NCBI RefSeq assembly: GCF_042648505.1
Contig: NZ_JBHRXK010000008.1
Span: forward strand, 85,267 to 149,266
Reading direction: 5' to 3'
Length of the DNA stretch: 64,000 nt
Origin: Lysobacter_L cavernae
Lineage (GTDB): Bacteria > Pseudomonadota > Gammaproteobacteria > Xanthomonadales > Xanthomonadaceae
Position numbers and translations under genes: made by a program. The number at the start of each line of letters is the position of its first letter. Positions within the stretch are counted from its first letter, which is position 1. Below are positions 17,461 through 24,543 of this stretch, piece after piece. Below the pieces are notes generated by a model, which was not told the origin of the DNA, did not search any database, and saw nothing but the letters and a program-made list of their open reading frames with translations.

Positions 17461-17811
17461 TCAGGGAATCTCGATCCGCTTGACGTCGATTTCGACCGAT
17501 TTCCAGTCGCGGTCGACTTCACCGTGCAGACGCACCCGGGTGGTGGCCCCGATTTTCTGCGGGAAGTCCTCCTCGTCGATCTCCGCCTTGACCGTGCCGG
17601 ACGCGTCGCGGAACTCGTAGGTATCGGACGTCAGTTGCCGTTCCAGCGTGCCTTCCAGCACCACCGGCGTGTCATCGGCTGCCTTGGCCGCAGCGGCCGC
17701 CGTGGTCACCACCGGCTTTGCATTGGGCCCGGTGTATTGCGCATGGGCCATCGGGCCAAGCGACAGCAGCAGTGCAACGGACAGAATTCCCTGGACAGTC
17801 TTCGTGTTCAC
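17461..17811 (-). CDS. YgiW/YdeI-family (BOF) OB-fold stress protein, periplasmic
   Basis: The GTG at 17811 with an AAGGAGA ribosome site six bases upstream gives a 116-residue protein; longer frames upstream lack such a site. A signal peptide (to about residue 24, ending AHAQ) is followed by YTGPNA and the OB-fold of the NirD/YgiW/YdeI stress-tolerance family (VVLEGTLERQ, YEFRDASGTVKAEIDEEDF, VRLHGEVDRDWKSVEIDV). An Ala-rich linker lies between. Family members are linked to metal, acid and peroxide tolerance; the role here is unproven. Confidence 0.85.
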   Translation of the reverse strand: MNTKTVQGILSVALLLSLGPMAHAQYTGPNAKPVVTTAAAAAKAADDTPVVLEGTLERQLTSDTYEFRDASGTVKAEIDEEDFPQKIGATTRVRLHGEVDRDWKSVEIDVKRIEIP

Positions 17812-17918
17812 GGCGATCTCCTTATGGCGTGGACAGGGCGGCCTGCGGCCCTCATCGGGGCTGGCGGTGTGCCGAGCCTGCGGCCATCGCCCGGATGACG
17901 GCGTGAGGAGCCTTCCGG

Positions 17919-19157
17919 TCAATACAGGATGCGCGTGCGCAGAGTGCCCGGGATACGCGCGAGCTCATCGCGCACCTGCGTCGCCTGCTCGTGCGTCGCG
18001 GTGACGTCGATCACCACGTAACCAACCTTGGGATGCGTGCGCAGGAACTGGCCGTCGATGTTGACGCCCAGCCGCGAGAACACGTCGTTGACCTGCGACA
18101 GCACGCCCGGCATGTTGCGGTGGATGTGCAGCAGACGCAGGCTGCCGGTGTGCTCGGGCAGGGTCACTTCGGGGAAGTTCACCGCCGACAGGGTCGAGCC
18201 GTTGTCGCTGTAACGGATCAGCTTGGCCGCCACTTCCAGGCCGATGTTGTCCTGCGCCTCCAGCGTGCTGCCGCCGATGTGCGGGGTCAGGATCACGTTG
18301 TCGAGGCCGACCAGCGGCGACACGAACGGATCGGCATTGCCCTGCGGTTCGACCGGGAACACGTCGACCGCGGCGCCGCCGATTTGGCCGGATTTCAAGG
18401 CTGCCGCCAACGCGTCGATGTCGACCACGGTGCCGCGCGAGGCGTTGATCAGGTGCGCGCCGCGCTTCATGCGCGCGATCTGCGCCGCGCCGAACATGCC
18501 CTGCGTGGCGGTGGTTTCCGGCACGTGCAGGGTGACCACGTCGCTGCGTGCGAGCAGGTCGTCCAGCCCGCCGGCGGTGCGCGCGTTGCCGAGCGATAGC
18601 TTGGTTTCGATGTCGTGGAAGATCACCTGCATGCCCAGCGATTCGGCGATCACGCCGACCTGGGTGCCAATGTGGCCGTAGCCGACGATGCCGAGCGTCT
18701 TGCCGCGGACCTCGTGGCTGCCGGCGGCCGACTTCGACCAGCCGCCGCGGTGGCATTGCGCGTTTTTCTGCGGAATGCCGCGCATCAGCATGATCGCCTC
18801 GGCCACGACCAGCTCGGCGACGCTGCGGGTGTTGGAGTAGGGCGCGTTGAAGACCGGGATGCCGGCCAGCTCGGCGGCATCGAGGTCGACCTGGTTGGTG
18901 CCGATGCAGAAGCAGCCGACCGCGATCAGCCGGCGCGCGTGCGACAGCACGTCGGCGTCGAGCTGGGTGCGCGAGCGGATGCCGACGATGTGCGCAGCAG
19001 CGATCTCCTCGCGCAGCTTTTCCGGCGGCAATGACTTGTCGTACAACTGCACCTGCGAATACCCGGCGTTGCGGAAGCTCTCGACGGCGGTCGGGCTGAC
19101 GCCCTCCAGCAGCAGGACGCGGATGTCGGGCTTCGGGTACGAGGTCTGCGCGCTCAC
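17919..19157 (-). CDS. serA: D-3-phosphoglycerate dehydrogenase
   Basis: SerA oxidises 3-phosphoglycerate to start serine synthesis. From the GTG at 19157 it is 412 residues, matching the 410 of E. coli. A GTG at 19241 would add 28 residues of no similarity. The D-2-hydroxyacid dehydrogenase core has GIRSRTQL, CFCIGTNQVDL, the NAD-binding GIVGYGHIGTQ, INASRGTVVD and the catalytic His in TPHIGGSTLEAQ. A C-terminal ACT domain (about 335-412, RNMPGVLSQVNDVFSRLGVN) provides serine feedback. The gene is divergent from a D-2-hydroxyglutarate-dehydrogenase-like gene. Confidence 0.93.
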   Translation of the reverse strand: MSAQTSYPKPDIRVLLLEGVSPTAVESFRNAGYSQVQLYDKSLPPEKLREEIAAAHIVGIRSRTQLDADVLSHARRLIAVGCFCIGTNQVDLDAAELAGIPVFNAPYSNTRSVAELVVAEAIMLMRGIPQKNAQCHRGGWSKSAAGSHEVRGKTLGIVGYGHIGTQVGVIAESLGMQVIFHDIETKLSLGNARTAGGLDDLLARSDVVTLHVPETTATQGMFGAAQIARMKRGAHLINASRGTVVDIDALAAALKSGQIGGAAVDVFPVEPQGNADPFVSPLVGLDNVILTPHIGGSTLEAQDNIGLEVAAKLIRYSDNGSTLSAVNFPEVTLPEHTGSLRLLHIHRNMPGVLSQVNDVFSRLGVNIDGQFLRTHPKVGYVVIDVTATHEQATQVRDELARIPGTLRTRILY

Positions 19158-19279
19158 GGGCAAGTCGGCTGGGAGAGGGCTTTGGACTATGTCAGAAATC
19201 GGGGCGATTTGCTGCGCTGCATCACTGGACGCTACGGGCACCGGACTGGCAGGCTAGGGCCTCACCAGTGGCCCTCCCG

Positions 19280-20668
19280 ATGACCGACCCACGCCTCGAT
19301 CGCCTGCTTGCCCGTGCGCCTGCGCTGCGCCTGACCATCGAACCGGCCGACCTGGAGCATTACGGCCGCGACTGGACCCGTCGCTGGACACCGACGCCAT
19401 TGGCGATCGCATTGCCAGCCAGCGTCGAGGAGGTGCAGGCCATCGTGTGCTGGGCCAACGAGGAGGGTGTGGCGGTGGTTCCATCGGGAGGGCGCACCGG
19501 CCTGTCCGGCGGCGCAGTGGCGGCCAACGGCGAACTGGTGTTGAGCCTGGAGCGCATGAACCGCGTGCTGGCCTTCGATGAGGTCGACCGCACGCTGACC
19601 GTGCAGGCCGGTATCCCGTTGGAGGCCGTGCACAACGCCGCACGTGAGCACGGACTGGCGTACCCGGTCGACTTCGCCGCGCGCGGCTCCTGCTCGATCG
19701 GCGGCAACATCGCCACCAACGCCGGCGGCATCCGCGTGATCCGCTACGGCAACACCCGCGAATGGATCGCCGGGCTGACCGTGGTCACCGGCGCCGGCGA
19801 GGTGCTGCAGCTCAACCGCGGCCTGATCAAGAACTCCAGCGGCTACGACCTGCGCCAGCTGCTGATCGGCTCGGAAGGCACGCTCGGTATCGTCGTCGAG
19901 GCGACGCTGCGGCTGACCGACCCGCCGCCGCCGACCAACGTAATGCTGCTGGCGCTGCCGTCGTTCGAGACGCTGATGCAGGTGTTTGCCGCGTTCCGCG
20001 AGCGCTTGGTACTGGAGGCGTTCGAGTTCTTCACCGACCGCGCGCTGCACCACGTCCTCGCCCATGGCGCACAGAAGCCGTTTGACGAGCTGCATCCGTT
20101 CTACGTCGTCACCGAGTTCGCCATCGGCGACGAGAAGCAGGAGGCCGCGGCCATGGCCGCGTTCGAGCATTGTCTGGAGAACGGCCTGGTCAGCGACGGC
20201 GTGATCAGCCAGAGCGACGCCCAGGCGGCGCAACTGTGGCGTCTGCGCGAGGGCATCACCGAAAGCCTGGCCGGCTACAAGCCTTACAAGAATGATGTCT
20301 CGGTGCGGATCTCGGCGATGCCGGCGTTCCTCGCCGAAACCCAGGCGCTGCTGTCGCGCGAGTACCCGCAGTTCGACGTGGTCTGGTTCGGCCACATCGG
20401 CGACGGCAACCTGCACATCAACGTGCTCAAGCCCGAGGCCATGGCCGACGGCGAATTCGTCGGCCATTGCGAACAGGTCACCAAGCTGCTGGCCGACGCG
20501 TTAGCCCGGCACGACGGCAGCATCTCGGCCGAGCACGGCATCGGCCTGGTCAAGAAACCGTACCTGATCGGCACGCGCAGCGCCGAGGAGGTGGTGCTGA
20601 TGCGCGGAATCAAGCACGTGCTCGACCCCAACGGCATCCTGAACCCCGGCAAGCTGTTCGACCCGTGA
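19280..20668 (+). CDS. FAD-binding oxidoreductase, D-2-hydroxyglutarate dehydrogenase-like
   Basis: The 462-residue flavoprotein of the GlcD/DLD family has the FAD_binding_4 domain (about 40-180: VVPSGGRTGLSGGAV, ARGSCSIGGNIATNAGG, NSSGYDLRQLLIGSEGTLG) and the FAD-oxidase C domain (about 215-462: WFGHIGDGNLHINV with metal-binding histidines, and SAEHGIGLVKK). SerA from Pseudomonas can reduce 2-oxoglutarate to D-2-hydroxyglutarate, which a D2HGDH of this family reoxidises. Divergent placement beside serA fits that pairing but does not prove the substrate. The ATG at 19280 is preferred to a GTG at 19268. Confidence 0.85.
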   Translation: MTDPRLDRLLARAPALRLTIEPADLEHYGRDWTRRWTPTPLAIALPASVEEVQAIVCWANEEGVAVVPSGGRTGLSGGAVAANGELVLSLERMNRVLAFDEVDRTLTVQAGIPLEAVHNAAREHGLAYPVDFAARGSCSIGGNIATNAGGIRVIRYGNTREWIAGLTVVTGAGEVLQLNRGLIKNSSGYDLRQLLIGSEGTLGIVVEATLRLTDPPPPTNVMLLALPSFETLMQVFAAFRERLVLEAFEFFTDRALHHVLAHGAQKPFDELHPFYVVTEFAIGDEKQEAAAMAAFEHCLENGLVSDGVISQSDAQAAQLWRLREGITESLAGYKPYKNDVSVRISAMPAFLAETQALLSREYPQFDVVWFGHIGDGNLHINVLKPEAMADGEFVGHCEQVTKLLADALARHDGSISAEHGIGLVKKPYLIGTRSAEEVVLMRGIKHVLDPNGILNPGKLFDP

Positions 20669-20766
20669 GGTGATCCATGCGCGGCTGGCTGCGGTATTTT
20701 CCGCGCCGTGCCGTGCGTCTTGTGGCCATGATCGCCGGACGCCGTCCTCCCACCAAGGAACCACGA

Positions 20767-21072
20767 ATGAAGCGTTTCCGTCTGCCGCTCAGCCTTGTCT
20801 TGCTCCTCGCTGTCGCCCCGGCGGCATGGGCCTCCAGTTTCGGCGCCACCTCTGCCGGTGGCAGCTCTGCTTCCAGCGCCAGTTCCAACTCGACCTCCGG
20901 CAACGACAAAGTCGTGTTGGCCGCGCGTGACGACGCCGCCAGTTTCGTCGCCAGCAATGGCACGATCCGCGGTGCGCAACTGGAAGCAGCCCTGCGTCAT
21001 CTGCGCGAGCGCGCGCCGCAGGCACGCCAGGCCAGCGATCTGGAGCTCGCGCAGGCCATCCTGGCGTTGTGA
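20767..21072 (+). CDS. DUF2388 family exported protein
   Basis: The ATG at 20767 has an AAGGA site upstream and gives 101 residues with a signal peptide (KRFRLPLSLVLLLAVAPAAWA). A Ser/Thr-rich linker precedes the conserved DUF2388 part: KVVLAARDDAASFVASNG, then RGAQLEAALRHLRE and LELAQAILAL. Function is unknown. Its last four bases overlap the GTG start of the next gene. The same pair, DUF2388 followed by a DUF4105-type protein, is familiar from pseudomonads, implying a shared periplasmic job. Confidence 0.85.
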   Translation: MKRFRLPLSLVLLLAVAPAAWASSFGATSAGGSSASSASSNSTSGNDKVVLAARDDAASFVASNGTIRGAQLEAALRHLRERAPQARQASDLELAQAILAL

Positions 21073-22934
21073 GCCTCGGCTGCGGCCGGCGTTGGCGCTG
21101 GGCCGTGTTCGGCCTGGTGCTGTGCGTCGGCCAGGCCCACGCCGCGCTGCGGTGGCGGCTCGACGAACGTGGCCTGACTCCGGCCGAGATCCAGGGCTCG
21201 CGTCAATTGCTCGATCAGGCGCAGGCCCGGTTGCCGCCTGCGTTCGCGGCCGCGTTGACCGGCGATATCGCGGTGCGCTGGAGCGACACCCTGACCGAGT
21301 CGGTGCACGGCCATGCCGGTCATGACGAACTGCTGCTCAACCGGCGCCTGCTGCCGGCACTGACGGACGATCGCCCTGTCGACCGCGATGATCCACGCAG
21401 TGCACGCGAGCAGTTGTTGGCCACGGTGCTGCACGAGTTGGCCCACTTCTACGACCGCGCCGCCCCCGAGGGGCCGTTGTCGCGTGACCCGCGCCTGCTC
21501 GACCTGGCCGGTTGGCAGGTGCGGGCGACGCGGCTGGCCACCAGCGTGGCGGGTCGCCAGCGCGACAACCGCTTCGTCGACCGCAGCCCGGACCGTTACG
21601 AGTTGACCGATCCGGAGGAGTTCGTCGCGGTCAACCTGGAGTATTTCCTGCTCGACCCGGAATACACCTGCCGCCGGCCCGCGCTGCAGCGTTATTTCGC
21701 CGCGCGCTTGGGCGGAGCGCCATTGCCGCCCGCTGCATGCACGGACGACCTGGTCTACGTCGATGCCGGGGGCGAGGGTGACGCGTTGACCGTGCTCGAC
21801 CCGGCGCGTGTCTATCAGGTGGATTACCTGCTGGCCGAAGGCAACGAGCAGCCGATGAGCCGCTGGGGCCACAGCATGCTGCGGCTGGTGGTGTGCGCGC
21901 CGGGGCGGTCGCGCGGACCGGACTGCCGGCTCGATCTGGCGCATCATCGGGTGCTGTCGTTCCGCGCCTTTGTCGATGACGTGCAGCTGTCGAGCTGGCG
22001 CGGGCTGACCGGGCGCTACCCCTCGCGGCTGTTCGTGCTGCCGCTGATGCAGGTGGTGGAGGAATACACCAAGGTCGAGCTGCGCGGCTTGCAGTCGTTG
22101 CCGCTGCGCCTGAGCGAGGCGGAGATCGCCGGGTTGCTGCAGCGCGCCGCGCAGCTGCACTGGAGTTACGACGGCCGCTATTACTTCCTGAGCAACAACT
22201 GCGCGGTGGAGACGTTCAAGCTGCTGCACGATGGCGTGCCACGGCTGGCTGGCGCGTCATTGGGCAGCATCACCCCGACCGGGCTGCTGCGTCGGCTGGC
22301 GCAGGCCGATGTCGCCGACACCACGGTGCTGGACGATCCGGCCGAGGCGCTGCGGGTCGGTTACCGTTTCGACTCGCTGCGCGAGCGCTTCCAGGGGATG
22401 TTCGCGGTGGCGCGTGCGCGGCTCGATCTGCCGCAACAGCGGGTCGAGGACTGGATGGCGCTGCCGCCCGCCGCCCGTCGGCCCTGGCTGGAACGCGCCG
22501 ACCTGCGCGCCAGCGCGGCCTTGCTGCTGCTGGAGCAGGCGGCACTGCGTCGGCAGCAGTTGCAGGTGCAGGACGCGCTGAAACGGCGCTATCTGGGGCG
22601 GTCCGCGCAGGAGTTGCCGGCGGACGCGCGCAAGACCGGCGAAGCCGTGCAACGGCTGCTGCGCGACAGCGGTTATCTCGGTCGGCCGGCGGAACTGCTC
22701 GATGGCCCCGGCTATGGCCTGCCGCAGCAGCAGGAGCGGCAGCAATTGGCGGTGCGCAGCCGGTTGCGTCAGGTGCAACTGCAGCAAGCGAAAACCGCGC
22801 TGTGGGACGAAGCGAAGCGTCTGCTCGATAGCGACCAGCGCGTCACCCTCGATGGCATCCAGGTTAATTCCGCACTGCTGGGGCAGCGCTTGCGCACACT
22901 GCATCAGGCCGAAGGCGGGTTGAGCCTGCCCTGA
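21069..22934 (+). CDS. DUF4105 (Lnb N-terminal-like) periplasmic protein with HExxH motif
   Basis: The 621-residue protein begins at a GTG overlapping the DUF2388 stop by four bases. A signal peptide (to about residue 27, ending QAHA) is followed by a region with VLHELAHFYDRA (about 122-133), a zincin-like HExxH motif. The DUF4105 core follows at about 250-390: GNEQPMSRWGHSMLRLVVC, SNNCAVETFKLL with an Asn-Asn-Cys motif, as in NlpC/CHAP-like folds. A long Arg/Gln-rich helical region closes the protein. It is probably a periplasmic hydrolase; the substrate is unknown. Confidence 0.85.
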   Translation: MSLGCGRRWRWAVFGLVLCVGQAHAALRWRLDERGLTPAEIQGSRQLLDQAQARLPPAFAAALTGDIAVRWSDTLTESVHGHAGHDELLLNRRLLPALTDDRPVDRDDPRSAREQLLATVLHELAHFYDRAAPEGPLSRDPRLLDLAGWQVRATRLATSVAGRQRDNRFVDRSPDRYELTDPEEFVAVNLEYFLLDPEYTCRRPALQRYFAARLGGAPLPPAACTDDLVYVDAGGEGDALTVLDPARVYQVDYLLAEGNEQPMSRWGHSMLRLVVCAPGRSRGPDCRLDLAHHRVLSFRAFVDDVQLSSWRGLTGRYPSRLFVLPLMQVVEEYTKVELRGLQSLPLRLSEAEIAGLLQRAAQLHWSYDGRYYFLSNNCAVETFKLLHDGVPRLAGASLGSITPTGLLRRLAQADVADTTVLDDPAEALRVGYRFDSLRERFQGMFAVARARLDLPQQRVEDWMALPPAARRPWLERADLRASAALLLLEQAALRRQQLQVQDALKRRYLGRSAQELPADARKTGEAVQRLLRDSGYLGRPAELLDGPGYGLPQQQERQQLAVRSRLRQVQLQQAKTALWDEAKRLLDSDQRVTLDGIQVNSALLGQRLRTLHQAEGGLSLP

Positions 22935-22975
22935 GCAGGGCGGCTTGGTCGAGAAATTCCCGCCGCCGTCCAGTA

Positions 22976-22999
22976 GCCCTCTCCCCTCAGGAGAGAGGG
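22976..22999. repeat. Palindromic CCTCTCCC repeat, possible terminator
   Basis: The inverted repeat GCCCTCTC / GAGAGGGC sits between the DUF4105 and efpL stops, which converge. It belongs to the same CTCTCCCCTC-type family found in-frame inside icmF. Confidence 0.6.
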
Positions 23000-23018
23000 C
23001 CCGACAACGTACGCCGAC

Positions 23019-23585
23019 TCAGTCTGCGCGGCCGGCGAATTCGCCGGTGGTGGTGTTGACCAGCACGCGCTCGCCATTGCCGATGTACTCCGGCACCATG
23101 ATCTCGATGCCGGTCGACAGCTTGGCCGGCTTCGGACGCTTGGTGGCGGTGCCGCCCTTCAGTTCCGGCGGCGTCTCGATGACCTCGATCGCCACGCTTT
23201 GCGGCAACTGCAGCGCCACCGGCGCGTCGTCGATGATCTGCACGTAGCAGCCGCTCAGGTCCGGGACGATGTAACCGGCATCGTCGCCGACCACGTCGGC
23301 ATCGAGCATGTACGGCGTGTAGTCCTCGTCGTCGAGGAACACGAACGCGTCGCCGTCCTTGTACGAGAACGTCGCCTGGCGACGGCTCAGCTCGACTTCC
23401 TTGAGCTCGTCATCACCGCCCAGGCTGAGGTCGAACTTGATGCCGCCGGGCACCGAATACATGGTGAAGCGGAACTTGACGTTGCCGCCGCGGCCCTGCG
23501 GCGAGCTGCGTTCGATGTCGCGCACCTGGTAGACGGTGTTGTTGTGCTCGATCACGTTACCTTTCTTGACGTCGTAGGCTTTCAT
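23019..23585 (-). CDS. yeiP: Elongation factor P-like protein (YeiP/EfpL)
   Basis: The 188-residue protein has the three EF-P domains but the YeiP signatures: YTPYMLDADVVG, QLPQSVAIEVIETPPELKG, KPAKLSTGIEIMVPEY. The tip of the first domain reads SSPQGRGGN, with Arg at about residue 32 where canonical EF-P carries a modified Lys. EfpL binds stalled ribosomes and relieves stalling at proline-containing motifs, acting without the lysine modification. A single gene with REP-like repeats just upstream. Canonical efp would be elsewhere on the chromosome. Confidence 0.9.
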   Translation of the reverse strand: MKAYDVKKGNVIEHNNTVYQVRDIERSSPQGRGGNVKFRFTMYSVPGGIKFDLSLGGDDELKEVELSRRQATFSYKDGDAFVFLDDEDYTPYMLDADVVGDDAGYIVPDLSGCYVQIIDDAPVALQLPQSVAIEVIETPPELKGGTATKRPKPAKLSTGIEIMVPEYIGNGERVLVNTTTGEFAGRAD

Positions 23586-23609
23586 ACGGGTTCCAGTGCA
23601 TGGTTATTC

Positions 23610-23682
23610 GTAGGAGCGGCTTCAGCCGCGAGCCTTTTCGATGTTGTCCAAGGCAGAGCTCGCGGCTGCAGCCGCTCCTACC
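23610..23682. repeat. REP-like inverted pair upstream of efpL
   Basis: GTAGGAGCGGCTTCAGCCGC (from 23610) and its near reverse complement ending at 23682 are separated by about 22 bases. This is the frequent Pseudomonas/Xanthomonas REP family, here between efpL and the SDR gene. Confidence 0.85.
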
Positions 23683-23691
23683 GGGTTGTGG

Positions 23692-24462
23692 TTATTTCGG
23701 GGCGAGGCGCGTGGCGCCATCGAGGCGGATGGTTTCGCCGTTGAGGTAGGTGTTGCCCAGGATGTAGGCGACCAGGTCGGCGAACTCCTGCGGTTGGCCC
23801 AGGCGCGACGGGAACGGGATCGAGGCGCTCAGCGACTGCTGCACCGATTCGGGCATGCCGTCGACCATCGGCGTCCAGAAGATGCCCGGCGCCACTGTCA
23901 TCACGCGGATGCCGAAGCGCGCCAGCTCGCGTGCCATCGGCAGGGTCATGCCGACCACGCCGCCCTTGCTGGCCGAGTACGCGGCTTGGCCGATCTGGCC
24001 CTCGTACGCGGCTACCGAGGCGGTGTTGACGATCACGCCGCGCTCGCCGTCGACGCCGGCCTCGTTGTGCTGCATCAACGCGGCGGCGGCCTTGGCGACG
24101 TTGAAGCTGCCGACCAGGTTGACCATCACCGTGGACTGGAACTGCGCCAGCGGCATCGCGCCGTCCTTGCCGAGCACGCGGCCGGCGCCGAGGATGCCGG
24201 CGCAGTTGATCGCGACGTTCAGCCCGCCGAGGAACTGCTGGGCGGCGGCGACGTTGGTGGCCACGCCGGCCTCGTCGGTGACGTCGGTCTTGAAGTAATG
24301 CGCATGGGCCGCGCCGAGTTCGGCGACCGCGGCGGCGCCCTTGTCGTCGTTGACGTCGAACAGGGCGACCTTGCCGCCCTGGGCGACCAGGTGCTGGGCG
24401 ACCGCGAGGCCGAGGCCGGAGACGCCGCCGGTGACGATGGCGCGGACAGTATCGAGTTGCAT
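23692..24462 (-). CDS. Short-chain dehydrogenase, 3-hydroxyacyl-CoA dehydrogenase type 2-like
   Basis: A classical 256-residue SDR: AIVTGGVSGLGLAVA (cofactor site), FDVNDDKG (Asp favouring NAD), NCAGILGAGR, IVNTASVAAYEGQIGQAAYS with the catalytic Ser and Tyr, and ASKGG with the Lys. The VLGKDGAMPLAQF and DGMPESVQQSL stretches resemble HSD17B10-type 3-hydroxyacyl-CoA dehydrogenases, which act in fatty-acid and isoleucine breakdown. Given the branched-chain catabolic genes nearby, oxidation of 2-methyl-3-hydroxybutyryl-CoA is plausible but inferred. Confidence 0.88.
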   Translation of the reverse strand: MQLDTVRAIVTGGVSGLGLAVAQHLVAQGGKVALFDVNDDKGAAAVAELGAAHAHYFKTDVTDEAGVATNVAAAQQFLGGLNVAINCAGILGAGRVLGKDGAMPLAQFQSTVMVNLVGSFNVAKAAAALMQHNEAGVDGERGVIVNTASVAAYEGQIGQAAYSASKGGVVGMTLPMARELARFGIRVMTVAPGIFWTPMVDGMPESVQQSLSASIPFPSRLGQPQEFADLVAYILGNTYLNGETIRLDGATRLAPK

Positions 24463-24543
24463 GGGAGGTCCCGAACGCGGAAAGGACGCGATTTTACCGG
24501 AGCCGCGACGGCCTTGCCCCGGGGGCAGCTTCCGTGCAGCGGC

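Noticed and set aside
17812..17922. Longer start of the OB-fold stress protein
   Set aside because: The extension puts a basic, Pro-rich segment before the signal peptide and has no ribosome site, whereas the GTG at 17811 has a good one.
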